Of a stretch of DNA of 64,000 nt, positions 29,101-43,400 are shown piece by piece; positions within the stretch are counted from its first letter, which is position 1; each line of letters opens with the position of its first letter. The position numbers were made by a program, and so were the translations under genes. The notes below the pieces were generated by a model. That model saw only the letters and a program-made list of their open reading frames with translations, ran no database searches and was not told the DNA's origin. Source of the DNA: Hippophae tibetana (lineage: Eukaryota; Streptophyta; Magnoliopsida; Rosales; Elaeagnaceae); NCBI GenBank assembly GCA_037013495.1, contig JAZDXN010000030.1, positions 1,612,001-1,676,000 of the forward strand. The letters run 5' to 3'.

Positions 29101-30883
29101 TATATAAGATCTCCAAATATAACTATATTATCTTCCACAAGTTCAATATGATGTATTACCATTATTCTCCCTACAAACTACTTCTATATATAGGTTAATA
29201 TAACTGAAAATCATTTTTTTTGCCGACTAATTCAGAGTAAAATAAATTCGTTTAATGTAATTTTCTCTACCAAATGTCTTATTTTGTTTCGAAAAAATTA
29301 AAATATGTTAAAGTTATATAAAATAAATAAACTGACTTTTACTATTTTATAATAAATGTATTAAAAATGTTATAAATAAAAAAATAATAAATAAAGTGTT
29401 TCCTTTATGTGAAATAAATCATATTAAATAAAATCATATATAAGTAGATACTATAAATATATATATTAGATCGAATGAAATCATTATTTACCAATTAAAA
29501 AAAGCTATTAGTCGTTGAAATATCATACATTTTACATGTATCTTAAAAGTAGGAGAAATTGGAAAACCAAGATTAAGAGACAAGGGGATTACCCTTTGTG
29601 GTGTCGATACCCTAGACATGATCGTGCAATATCCAACAAAATTATTCATGTAATTGTTAAACTTATACAAATAACAGTAGATTATAATTTATACATACGT
29701 AATTTTGGTATCATAATCTGAGCTAATAAATATTTTACATATTTTGTTAATATTTCTTTGAAGTCTTACTTTTATAATTAGGAATATGTCTAACAATTCT
29801 ACAAACATAAATACGAATTGCCAAAATTCATAAATTATCTCGATACAAAAATTCCTCATTTGCATGCAAACATTCAAACAATAAATTTGTATTGTATGTA
29901 AGATCTCCAAATATAACTATATTATCTTCTACAAGTTCAATATGATGTGTTACCATTATTCTCCCTACAAACAGCTTCTATATATAGGTTAATATAACTG
30001 AAAATCATTTTTTTGCCAACTAATTCAGAGTAAAATAAATGGGTTTAATGTAATTTTCTCTACCAAATGTCTTATTTTGATTTGAAAAAATTAAAATATG
30101 TTAAAGTTATATAAAATAAATAAACTCTCTTTTACTATTTTATAATAAATGTATTAAATATGTTATAAATAATACATAAAGTTTTTCCTTTATGTGAAAT
30201 AAATCATATTAAATAAAATCACATATAAGTATATACTATAAATATATATATTAGATTGAATGAAATCATTATTTACCAATTAAAAAAAGCTATTAGTGGT
30301 TGAAATATCATACATTCCACATGTATCTTAAAAGTAGGAGAAATTGGAAAACCAAGATTAAGAGACAGGGGGATTACCCTTTGTGGTGTCGATACCCTAG
30401 ACATGATCGTGCAATATCCAACAAAATTATGCATGTAATTGTTAAACTTATACAAATAATAGTAGATTATAATTTATTCATACGTAATTTTGGTATCATA
30501 TTATGAGCAAATAAATATTTTACATATTTTGTTAACATTTATTGGAATTCTTACTTTTATAATTAGGAATATGTCTAACAATTCTACAAATATAAATACG
30601 GATTTCCAAAATTCATAAATTATCTCGATACAAAAATTCCTCGTTTTGCATGCAAACATTCAAACAATAAATTTGTATTGTATATAAGATCTACAAATAT
30701 AACTATATTATCTTCTTCAAGTTCAATATGATGTGTTACCATTATTCTCCCTACAAACTACTTCTATATATAGGTTAATATAACTGAAAATCATTTTTTT
30801 TGCCGACTAATTTAGAGTAAAATAAATTGGTTTAATGTAATTTTCTCTACCAAATGTCTTATTTTGTTTTGAAAAAATTAAAA
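26137..30883 (+). repeat. Six-monomer block (M34-M39) enlarging the four-monomer block
   Basis: This 4747-bp block has the same first two units (M34, M35) and last two units (M38, M39) as the preceding block, with two other monomers (M36, M37) between them. M36 is e-like and 8 bp short in the TAAA run. M37 has GGTAGAAATATC and GTGTCAATACC, marks that become common in the next domain. The last 785-bp short unit of the window is M39. Confidence 0.88.
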
Positions 30884-32470
30884 TATGTTAAAGTTATATA
30901 AAATAAATAAACTCACTTTTACTATTTTATAATAAATGTATTAAATATGTTATAAATAAATAAATAATACATAAAGTTTTTCCATTATTTGAAATAAATC
31001 ATATTAAATAAAATTATATATAAGTAGATACTATAAATATATATATTAGATTGAATGAAATCATTATTTACCAATTAAAAAAACCTATTAGTGGTTGAAA
31101 TATCATACATTCCACATGTATCTAAAAAGTAGGAGAAATTGGAAAACCAAGATTAAGAGACAAGGGGATTACTCTTTGTGGTGTCGATACCCTAGACATG
31201 ATCGTGCAATATCCAACAAAATTATGCACGTAATTGTAAACTTATACAAATAACAGTAGATTATAATTTATACATACGTAATTTTGGTATCATATTATGA
31301 GTTAATAAATATTTTACATATTTTGTTAATATTTCTTTGAAGTCTTATTTTTATAATTAGGAATATGTCTAACAATTCTACAAACATAAATACGGATTGC
31401 CAAAATTCATAAATTAACTCGATACAAAAATTCCTCGTTTGCATGCAAACATTCAAACAATAAATTTCTATTGTATATAAGATCTCCAAATATAAATATA
31501 TTACCTTCTACAAGTTCAATATGATGTGTTACCATTATTCTCCCTACAAACAGCTTCTATATATAGGTTAATATAACTGAAAATCATTTTTTTTGGCGAC
31601 TAATTCAAAGTAAAATAAATTGATTTAATGTAATTTTCTCTACCAAATGTCTTATTTTGTTTTGCCATAATTAAAATATGTTAAAGTTATATAAAAGAAA
31701 TAAACTCACCTTTACTATTTTATAATAAATGTATTTAAAATGTTATAAATAAATAAATAATACATAAATTTTTTCCTTTATTTGAAATAAATCATATTAA
31801 ATAAAATCATATATAAGTAGATACTATAAATATATATATTAGATTGAATGAAATCATTATTTACCAATTAAAAAAAACTATTAGTGGAAGAAATATCATA
31901 CATTCCACATGTATCTTAAAAGTAGGAGAAATTGGAAAACCAAGATTAAGAGACAGGGGGATTACCCTTTGTGGTGTCAATACCCTAGACATGATCGTGC
32001 AATATCCAACAAAATTATGTACGTAATTGTTAAATTTATACAAATAACAGTAGATTATAATTTATACATACGTAATTTTGGTATCATATTATGAGCTAAT
32101 AAATATTTTACATATTTTGTTAACATTTCTTTGAAGTCTTACTTTGATAATTAGGAATATGTCTAACAATTCTACAAACATAAATACGGATTTCCAAAAT
32201 TCATAAATTATCTCGATACAAAAATTCCTCATTTGCATGCAAACATTCAAACAATAAATTTGTTTTGTATATAAGATCTACAAATATAACTATATTATTT
32301 TCTTCAAGTTCAATATGATGTGTTACCATTATTCTCCCTACAAACAGCTTCCATATATAGGTTAATATAACTGAAAATCATTTTTTTTGCCAACTAATTC
32401 AGAGTAAAGAAAATTGTTTTAATGTAATTTTCTCTACCAAATGTCTTATTTTGTTTTGCAAAAATAGAAA
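30884..32470 (+). repeat. Transition monomers M40-M41 between domains 1 and 2
   Basis: M40 begins like a domain 1 unit but its tail carries the GGCGACTAATTC form typical of domain 2 (near 31594). M41 has GGAAGAAATATC, GTGTCAATACC and TTTGCCATAATTAAAAT at its start. From here on all units have the full TAAA run and the 8-bp deletion form is not seen again. Confidence 0.75.
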
Positions 32471-32766
32471 TATGTTAAATTTATATAAAATAAATAAACT
32501 CACTTTTACTATTTTATAATAAATGTATTAAAAATGTTATAAATAAATAAATAATACATAAAGTGTTTCCTTTATGTGAAATAAATCATATTAAATAAAA
32601 TCATATATAAGTAGATACTATAAATATATATATTAGATTGAATGAAATCATTATTTACAAATTAAAAAAACCTATTAGTGGTTGAAATATCATACATTCC
32701 ACATGTATCTTAAAAGTAGGAGAAATTGGAAAACCAAGAATAAGAGACAGGGGGATTACCCTTTGT

Positions 32767-32778
32767 GGTATCGATACC
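32767..32778. repeat. 12-bp perfect palindrome GGTATCGATACC in the core (M42; also M48, M51)
   Basis: One G to A change turns the common near-palindrome GGTGTCGATACC into a perfect one. It is seen only in the related units M42 (32767-32778), M48 (37532-37543) and M51 (39913-39924). Confidence 0.9.
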
Positions 32779-33818
32779 CTAGACATGATCGTGCAATATC
32801 CAAAAAAATTATGTACGAAATTGTTAAACTTATACAAATAACAGTAGATTATAATTTATACATACGTAATTTTGGTATCATATTATGAGCTAATAAATAT
32901 TTTACATATTTTGTTAACATTTCTTTGAAGTCTTACTTTTATAATTAGGAATATGTCTAACAATTCTACAAACATAAATACGGATTGCCAAAATTCATAA
33001 ATTAACTAGATACAAAAATTTCTCTTTTGCATGCAAACATTCAAACATTAAATTTGTATTGTATATAAGATCTCCAAATATAACTATATTATCTTCTACA
33101 AGTTCAATATGATGTGTTACCATTATTCTCCCTACAAAAAGCATCCATATATAGGTTATTATAACTGAAAATCATTTTTTTTGGCGACTAATTCAGAGTA
33201 AAATAAATTGGTTTAATGTAATTTTCTCTACCAAATGTCTTATTTTGTTTTGCAAAAATTAAAATATGTTAAAGTTATATAAAATAAATAAACTCACATT
33301 TACTATTTTATAATAAATGTATTAAAAATGTTATAAATAAATAAATAATACATAAAGTGTTTCCTTTATGTGAAATAAATCATATTAAATAAAATCATAT
33401 ATAAGTAGATACTATAAATATATATATTAGATTGAATGAAATCATTATTTACAAATTAAAAAAAGCTATTAGTCGTTGAAATATCATACATTCCACATGT
33501 ATCTTAAAAGTAGGAGAAATTGGAAAACAAAGATTAAGAGACAGGGGAATTACCCTTTGTGGTGTCGATACCCTAGACATGATCGTGCAATATCCAACAA
33601 AATTATGCAGGTAATTGTTAAACTTATACAAATAACAGTAGATTATAATTTATACATACGTAATTTTTGTATCATATTATGAGCTAATAAATATTTTACA
33701 TATTTTGTTAATATTTATTTGAATTCTTACTTTTATAATTAGGAATATGTCTAACAATTCTACAAACATAAATACGGATTGCCAAATTTCATAAATTATC
33801 ACAACACAAAAATTACTC

Positions 33819-33857
33819 GTTTGCATGCGACCATGCAAACCATAAATTTGTATGGTC
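33819..33857. repeat. Interrupted dyad cluster replacing the palindrome (M43)
   Basis: Arms GTTTGCATG (33819-33827) and CATGCAAAC (33832-33840) pair perfectly around CGAC. Directly after it ACCATA (33839-33844) pairs with TATGGT (33851-33856) around AATTTG. A further pairing, GACCAT (33829-33834) with ATGGTC (33852-33857), overlaps both, so the folds are alternatives. The same cluster is found in M44, M49 and M54. Confidence 0.85.
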
Positions 33858-36441
33858 CATTAGATTTTTATTTATATATATATTATCTTCTAAAAGTTCA
33901 ATATGATGTATTACCATTATTCTCCCTACAAACAGCTTCTATATATAGGTTAATATAACTAAAAATCATTTTTTTTGCCGACTAATTCAGAGTAAAATAA
34001 ATTGGTTTAATGTAATTTTCTCTACCAAATGTCTTATTTTGATTTGCAAAAATTAAAATATGTTAAAGTTATATAAAATAAATAAACTCACTTTTACTAT
34101 TTTATAATAAATGTATTAAAAATGTTATAAATAAATAAATAATAAATAAATTTTTTCCTTTATTTGAAATAAATCATATTAAATAAAATCACATATAAGT
34201 AGATACTATAAATATATATATTAGATTGAATGAAATCATTATTTACCAATTAAAAAAAGCTATTTGTGGTTGAAATATCATACATTCCAGATGTATCTTA
34301 AAAGTAGGAGAAATTGGAAAACCAAGATTAAGAGACAAGGGGATTACCCTTTGTGGTGTCGATACCCTAGACATGATCGTGCAATATTTAACCAAATTAT
34401 GCAGGTAATTGTTAAACTTATACAAATAACAGTAGATTATAATTTATACATACGTAAATTTTGTATCATATTATGAGCTAATAAATATTTTACATATTTT
34501 GTTAATATTTATTGGAATTCTTACTTTTATAATTAGGAATATGTCTAACAATTCTACAAACATAAATACGGATTGCCAAATTTCATAAATTATCACGATA
34601 CAAAAATTACTCGTTTGCATGCGACCATGCAAACCATAAATTTGTATGGTCCATTAGATTTTCAATTATATATATATTATCTTCTACAAGTTCAATATGA
34701 TGTATTACCATTATTCTCCCTACAAACTACTTCTATATATAGGTTAATATAACTGAAAATCATTTTTTTTTGCCGACTAATTCAGAGTAAAATAAATTGG
34801 TTTAATGTACTTTTCTCTACCAAATGTCTTATTTTGTTTTGCAAAAATTAAAATATGTTAAATTTATATAAAATAAATAAACTCACTTTTACTATTTTAT
34901 AATAAATGTATTAAAAATGTTATAAATAAATAAATAATACATAAAGTGTTTCCTTTATGTGAAATAAATCATATTAAATAAAATAATATATAAGTAGATA
35001 CTATAAATATATATATTAGATTGAATGAAATCATTATTTACAAATTAAAAAAACCTATTAGTGGTTGAAATATCATACATTCCACATGTATCTTAAAAGT
35101 AGGAGAAATTGGAAAACCAAGATTAAGAGAGAGGGGGATTACCCTTTGTGGTGTCGGTACCCTAGACATGATCGTGCAATATCCAACAAAATTATGCACG
35201 TAATTCTTAAACTTATACAAATAACAGTAGATTATAATTTATACATACGTAATTTTGGTATCATATTATGAGCTAATAAATATTTTACATATTTTGTTAA
35301 TATTTCTTTGAAGTCTTACTTTTATAATTAGGAATATGTCTAACAATTCTACAAACATAAATACGGATTGCCAAAATTCATAAATTAACTAGATACAAAA
35401 ATTTCTCATTTGCATGCAAACATTCGAACATTAAATTTGTATTGTATATAAGATCTCCAAATATAACTATATTATCTTCTACAAGTTCAATATGATGTGT
35501 TACCATTATTCTCCCTACAAAAAGCTTCTATATATAGGTTAATATAACTGAAAATCATTTTTTTTGGCGACTAATTCAGAGTAAAATAAATTAGTTTAAT
35601 GTAATTTTCTCTACCAAATGTCTTATTTTGTTTTGCAAAAATTAAAATATATTAAAATTATATAAAATAAATAAACTCACTTTTACTATTTTATAATAAA
35701 TGTATTGAAAATGTTATAAATAAATAAATAAAACATAAAGTTTTTCCTTTATGTGAAATAATTCATAATAAATAAAATCACATATAAGTAGATACTATAA
35801 ATATATATATTATATTGAATGAAATCATTATTTACCAATTAAAAAAAGCTATTAGTGGTTGAAATATCATACATTCTACATGTATCTTAAAAGTAGGAGA
35901 AATTGGAAAACCAAGATTAAGAGAAAAGGGGATTACCCTTTGTGGTGTCGATACCCTAGACATGATCGTGCAATATCCAACAAAATTATGCACCTAATTG
36001 GTAAACTTATACAAATAACAGTAGATTATAAATTATACATACGTAATTTTGGTATCATATTATGAGCTAATAAATATTTTACATATTTTGTTAATATTTA
36101 TTGGAATTCATATTTTTATAATTAGGAATATGTCTAAGAATTCTACAAACATAAATACGGATTGCCAAAATTCATAAATTATCTCGATACAAAAATTCCT
36201 CGTTTGCATGCGACCATGCAAACAATAAATTTGTATTGTATATAAGATCTCCAAATATAACTATATTATCTTCGACAAGTTCAATATGATGTATTACCAT
36301 TATTCTCCCTACAAACTACTTCTATATATAGGTTAATATAACTGAAAATATTTTTTTTTGCCAACTGATTCAGAGTAAAATAAATTGGTTTAATGTAATT
36401 TTCTCTACAAAATTCCTTATTTTGTTTTGCAAAAATTAAAA

Positions 36442-37235
36442 TATGTTAAAGTTATATAAAATAAATAAACTCACATTTACTATTTTATAATGAATGTATT
36501 AAAAATGTTATAACTAAATAAATCAAACATAAATATTTTCTTTTATGTGAAATAAATCATATTAAATAAAATCACATATAAGTAGATACTATAAATATAT
36601 ATATTAGATTAAATGAAATCATTATTTACCAATTAAAAAAAGCTATTAGTGGAAGAAATATCATACATTCCACATGTATCTTAAAAGTAGGAGAAATTGG
36701 AAAACCAAGATTAAGAGACAGGGGGATTACCCTTTGTGGTGTCAATACCCTAGACATGATCGTGCAATATCCAACAAAATTATGTACGTAATTGTTAAAT
36801 TTATACAAATAAGAGTAGATTATAATTTATACATACGTAATTTTGGTATCATATTATGAGCTAATAAATATTTTACATATTTTGTTAATATTTATTGGAA
36901 TTCATATTTTTATAATTAGGAATATGTCTAAGAATTCTACAAACATAAATACGGATTGCCAAAATTCATAAATTATCTCGATACAAAAATTCCTCGTTTG
37001 CATGCGACCATGCAAACAATAAATTTGTATGGTCCATTAGATTTTCAATTATATATATATTATCTTCTAAAAGTTCAATATGATGTATTACCATTATTCT
37101 CCCTACAAACTTCTTCTATATATAGGTTAATATAACTAAAAATCATTTTTTTTGCCAACTAATTCAGAGTAAAATAAATTGTTTTAATGTAATTTTCTCT
37201 ACCAAATGTCTTATTTTGTTTTGCAAAAATAGAAA
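36442..37235 (+). repeat. Chimeric monomer M47
   Basis: The first half follows M41 (GGAAGAAATATC, GTGTCAATACC, TGTACGTAATTGTTAAATTT). The middle follows M46 (TTATTGGAATTCATATTTTT, TCTAAGAATTC). The last part follows M43/M44 (TATGGTCCATTAGATTTTCA). Three sources in one unit point to gene conversion or repeated unequal exchange. Confidence 0.75.
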
Positions 37236-39616
37236 TATGTTAAATTTATATAAAATAAATAAACTCTATTTTACTATTTTATAATAAATGTATTAAAAAT
37301 GTTATAAATAAATAAATAATACATAAAGTGTTTCCTTTATGTGAAATAAATCATATTAAATAAAATCATATATAAGTAGATACTATAAATATATATATTA
37401 GATTGAATGAAATCATTATTTACAAATTAAAAAAACCTATTAGTGGTTGAAATATCATACATTCCACATGTATCTTAAAAGTAGGAGAAATTGGAAAACC
37501 AAGAATAAGAGACAGGGGGATTATCCTTTGTGGTATCGATACCCTAGACATGATCGTGCAATATCCAACAAAATTATGTACGTAATTGTTAAACTTATAC
37601 AAATAACAGTAGATTATAATTTATACATACGTAATTTTGGTATCATATTATGAACTAATAAATATTTTACATATTTTGTTAATATTTTTTTGAAGTCTTA
37701 CTTTTATAATTAGGAATATGTCTAACAATTCTACAAACATAAATACGGATTGCCAAAATTCATAAATTAACTATATACAAAAATTTCTCGTTTGCATGCA
37801 AACATTCAAACATTAAATTTGTATTGTATATAAGATCTCCAAATATAACTATATTATCTTCTACAAGTTCAATATGATGTGTTACCATTATTCTCCCTAC
37901 AAAAAGCTTCTATATATAGGTTAATATAACTGAAAATCATTTTTTTTGGCGACTAATTCAGAGTAAAATAAATTGGTTTAATGTAATTTTCTCTACCAAA
38001 TGTCTTATTTTGTTTTGCAAAAATTAAAATATGTTAAAGTTATATAAAATAAATAAACTCACATTTACTATTTTATAATAAATGTATTAAAAATGTTATA
38101 AATAAATAAATAATACATAAAGTGTTTCCTTTATGTGAAATAAATCATATTAAAAAAATCATATATAAGTAGATACTATAAATATATATATTAGATTGAA
38201 TGAAATCATTATTTACAAATTAAAAAAAGCTATTAGTCGTTGAAATATCATACATTCCACATGTATCTTAAAAGTAGGAGAAATTGGAAAACAAAGATTA
38301 AGAGACAGGGGAATTACCCTTTGTGGTGTCGATACCCTAGACATGATCGTGCAATATCCAACAAAATTATGCAGGTAATTGTTAAACTTATACAAATAAC
38401 AGTAGATTATAATTTATACATACGTAATTTTTGTATCATATTATGAGCTAATAAATATGTTACATATTTTGTTAATATTTATTTGAATTCTTACTTTTAT
38501 AATTAGGAATATGTCTAACAATTCTACAAACATAAATACGGATTGCCAAATTTCATAAATTATCACAACACAAAAATTACTCGTTTGCATGCGACCATGC
38601 AAACCATAAATTTGTATGGTCCATTAGATTTTCAATTATATATATATTATCTTCTAAAAGTTCAATATGATGTATTACCATTATTCTCCCTACAAACTTC
38701 TTCTATATATAGGTTAATATAACTAAAAATCATTTTTTTTGCCGACTAATTCAGAGTAAAATAAATTGGTTTAATGTACTTTTCTCTACCAAATGTCTTA
38801 TTTTGTTTTGCAAAAATTAAAATATGTTAAAGTTATATAAAATAAATAAACTCACTTTTACTATTTTATAATAAATGTATTAAAAATGTTATAAATAAAT
38901 AAATAATACATAAATTTTTTCCTTTATTTGAAATAAATCATATTAAATAAAATCCCATATAAGTAGATACTATAAATATATATATTAGATTGAATGAAAT
39001 CATTATTTACCAATTAAAAAAAGCTATTAGTGGTTGAAATATCATACATTCCACATGTATCTTAAAAGTAGGAGAAATTGGAAAACCAAGATTAAGAGAC
39101 AGGGGGATTACCCTTTGTGGTGTTGATACCCTAGACATGATCGTGCAATATCCAACAAAATTATGTACGTAATTTTTAAACTTATACAAATAACAGTAGA
39201 TTATAATTTATACATACGTAATTTTGGTATCATATTATGAGCTAATAAATATTTTACATATTTTGTTAACATTTCTTTGAAGTCTTACTTTGCTAATTAG
39301 GAATATGTCTAACAATTCTACAAACATAAATACGGATTTCCAAAATTCATAAATTATCTCGATACAAAAATTCCTCATTTGCATGCAAACATTCAAACAA
39401 TAAATTTGTTTTGTATATAAGATCTACAAATATAACTATATTATCTTCTTCAAGTTCAATATGATGTGTTACCATTATTCTCCCTACAAACAGCATCCAT
39501 ATATAGGTTAATATAACTGAAAATCATTTTTTTTGCCAACTAATTCAGAGTAAAATAAATTGTTTTAATGTAATTTTCTCTACCAAATGTCTTATTTTGT
39601 TTTGCAAAAATAGAAA
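37236..39616 (+). repeat. Three-monomer block M48-M50
   Basis: This 2381-bp block begins with the q-type unit (GGTATCGATACC, TTATCCTTTG) that returns in M51 after 2381 bp. M49 (CCAAATTTCATAAATTATCACAACAC region near 38546) matches M43 and M54. M50 (GTGTTGATACC, AATCCCATATAAG) matches M55. Confidence 0.85.
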
Positions 39617-40409
39617 TATGTTAAATTTATATAAAATAAATAAACTCTATTTTACTATTTTATAATAAATGTATTAAAAATGTTATAAATAAATAAATAA
39701 TACATAAAGTGTTTCCTTTATGTGAAATAAATCATATTAAATAAAATCATATATAAGTAGATACTATAAATATATATATTAGATTGAATGAAATCATTAT
39801 TTACAAATTAAAAAAACCTATTAGTGGTTGAAATATCATACATTCCACATGTATCTTAAAAGTAGGAGAAATTGGAAAACCAAGAATAAGAGACAGGGGG
39901 ATTATCCTTTGTGGTATCGATACCCTAGACATGATCGTGCAATATCCAACAAAATTATGTACGTAATTGTTAAACTTATACAAATAACAGTAGATTATAA
40001 TTTATACATACGTAATTTTGGTATCATATTATGAACTAATAAATATTTTACATATTTTGTTAATATTTTTTTGAAGTCTTACTTTTATAATTAGGAATAT
40101 GTCTAACAATTCTACAAACATAAATACGGATTGCCAAAATTCATAAATTAACTAGATACAAAAATTTCACGTTTGCATGCAAACATTCAAACAATAAATT
40201 TGTATTGTATATAAGATCTACAAATATAACTATATTATCTTCTTCAAGTTCAATATGATGTGTTACCATTATTCTCCCTACAAACAGCTTCAATATATAC
40301 GTTAATATAACTGAAAATCATTTTTTTGCCCACTAATTCAGAGTAAAATAAATTGTTTTAATCTAATTTTCTCTACCAAATGTCTTATTTTGTTTTGCAA
40401 AAATTAAAA

Positions 40410-43400
40410 TATGTTAAAGTTATATAAAATAAATAAACTCACTTTTACTATTTTATAATAAATGTATTAAAAATGTTATAAATAAATAAATAATACATAA
40501 AGTGTTTCCTTTATGTGAAATAAATCATATTAAATAAAATCATATATAAGTAGATACTATAAATATATATATTAGATTGAATGAAATCATTATTTACCAA
40601 TTAAAAAAAAGCTATTAGTCGTTGAAATATCATGCATTTCACATGTATCTAAAAAGGAGGAGAAATTGGAAAACCAAGATTAAGAGACAAGGGGATTACC
40701 CTTTGTGGTGTCGATACCCTAGACATGATCGTGCAATATCCAACAAAATTATGCACGTAATTGTTAAACTTATACAAATAACAGTAGATTATATTTATAC
40801 ATACGTAATTTTGGTATCATATTATGAGTTAATAAATATTTTACATATTTTGTTAATATTTCTTTGAAGTCTTACTTTTATAATTAGGAATATGTCTAAC
40901 AATTCTACAAACATAAATACGGATTGCCAAAATTCATAAATTAACTCGATACAAAAATTCCTCGTTTGCATGCAAACATTCAAACAATAAATTTGTATTG
41001 TATATAAGATCTCCAAATATAACTATATTACCTTCTACAAGTTCAATATGATGTGTTACCTTTATTCTCCCTACAAACAGCTTCTATATATAGGTTAATA
41101 TAACTGAAAATCATTTTTTTTGGCGACTAATTCAGAGTAAAATAAATGGGTTTAATGTAATTTTCTCTACGAAATGTCTTATTTTGTTTTTCCATAATCA
41201 AAATATTTTAAAGTTATATAAAAGAAATAAACTCACCTTTAATATTTTATAATAAATGTATTAAAAATGTTATAAATAAATAAATAATACATAAAGTGTT
41301 TCCTTTATTTGAAATAAATCATATTAAATAAAATCATATATAAGTAGATACTATAAATATATATATTAGAATGAATGAAATCATTATTTACCAATTAAAA
41401 AAACCTATTAGTGGTAAAAATATCTTACATTCCACATGTATCTTAAAAGTAGGAGAAATTGGAAAACCAAGATTAAGAGACAGATGGATTACCCTTTGTG
41501 GTGTCGATACCCTAGACATGATCGTGCAATATCCAACAAAATTATGTACGTAATTGTTAAACTTATACAAATAACAGTAGATTATAATTTATACATACGT
41601 AATTTTGGTATCATATTATGTGCTAATAAATATTTTACATATTTTGTTAATATTTTTTTGAAGTCTTTACTTTTATAATTAGGAATATGTCTAACAATTC
41701 TACAAACATAAATACGGATTGCCAAAATTCATAAATTAACTAGATACAAAAATTTCTCGTTTGCATGCAAACATTCAAACAATAAATTTGTATTGTATAT
41801 AAGATCTACAAATATAACTATATTATCTTCTTCAAGTTCAATATGATGTGTTACCATTATTCTCCCTACAAACAGCTTCCATATATACGTTAATATAACT
41901 GAAAATCATTTTTTTTGCCCACTAATTCAGAATAAAATAAATTGTTTTAATCTAATTTTCTCTACCAAATGTCTTATTTTGTTTTGCAAAAATTAAAATA
42001 TGTTAAATTTATATAAAATAAATAAACTCACTTTTACTATTTTATAATAAATGTATTAAAAATGTTATAAATAAATAAATAAAACATAAAGTGTTTCCTT
42101 TATGTGAAATAAATCATATTAAATAAAATCATATATAATTAGATACTATAAATATATATATTAGATTGAATGAAATCATTATTTACAAATTAAAAAAAGC
42201 TATTAGTCGTTGAAATATCATACATTCCACATGTATCTTAAAAGTAGGAGAAATTGGAAAACAAAGATTAAGAGACAGGGGAATTACCCTTTGTGGTGTC
42301 GATACCCTAGACATGATCGTGCAATATCCAACAAAATTATGCAGGTAATTGTTAAACTTATACAAATAACAGTAGATTATAATTTATACATACGTAATTT
42401 TTGTATCATATTATGAGCTAATAAATATGTTACATATTTTGTTAATATTTATTTGAATTCTTACTTTTATAATTAGGAATATGTCTAACAATTCTACAAA
42501 CATAAATACGGATTGCCAAATTTCATAAATTATCACAACACAAAAATTACTCGTTTGCATGCGACCATGCAAACCATAAATTTGTATGGTCCATTAGATT
42601 TTCAATTATATATATATTATCTTCTAAAAGTTCAATATGATGTATTACCATTATTCTCCCTACAAACTTCTTCTATATAGAGGTTAATATAACTAAAAAT
42701 CATTTTTTTTGCCGACTAATTCAGAGTAAAATAAATTGGTTTAATGTACTTTTCTCTACCAAATGTCTTATTTTGTTTTGCAAAAATTAAAATATGTTAA
42801 AGTTATATAAAATAAATAAACTCACTTTTACTATTTTATAATAAATGTATTAAAAATGTTATAAATAAATAAATAATACATAAATTTTTTCCTTTATTTG
42901 AAATAAATCATATTAAATAAAATCCCATATAAGTAGATACTATAAATATATATATTAGATTGAATGAAATCATTATTTACCAATTAAAAAAAGCTATTAG
43001 TGGTTGAAATATCATACATTCCACATGTATCTTAAAAGTAGGAGAAATTGGAAAACCAAGATTAAGAGACAGGGGGATTACCCTTTGTGGTGTTGATACC
43101 CTAGACATGATCGTGCAATATCCAACAAAATTATGTACGTAATTGTTAAACTTATACAAATAACAGTAGATTATAATTTATACATACGTAATTTTGGTAT
43201 CATATTATGAGCTAATAAATATTTTACATATTTTGTTAATATTTTTTTGAAGTCTTTACTTTTATAATTAGGAATATGTCTAACAATTCTACAAACATAA
43301 ATACGGATTGCCAAAATTCATAAATTAACTAGATACAAAAATTTCACGTTTGCATGCAAACATTCAAACAATAAATTTGTATTGTATATAAGATCTACAA

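Larger units (their letters stand above)
32471..37235 (+). repeat. Six-monomer segment M42-M47 (domain 2)
   Basis: The segment starts at the mark AAATAGAAATATGTTAAATTT, which returns at 37236 and 39617. M42 matches M48 and M51, and M43 matches M49 and M54. M45 matches M58 and M64, and M46 matches M59 and M65. The local distance M42 to M48 is 4765 bp. The matches scatter over 3, 5, 6, 12 and 13 monomers, so domain 2 is a patchwork and not a regular array of one HOR. Confidence 0.82.
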
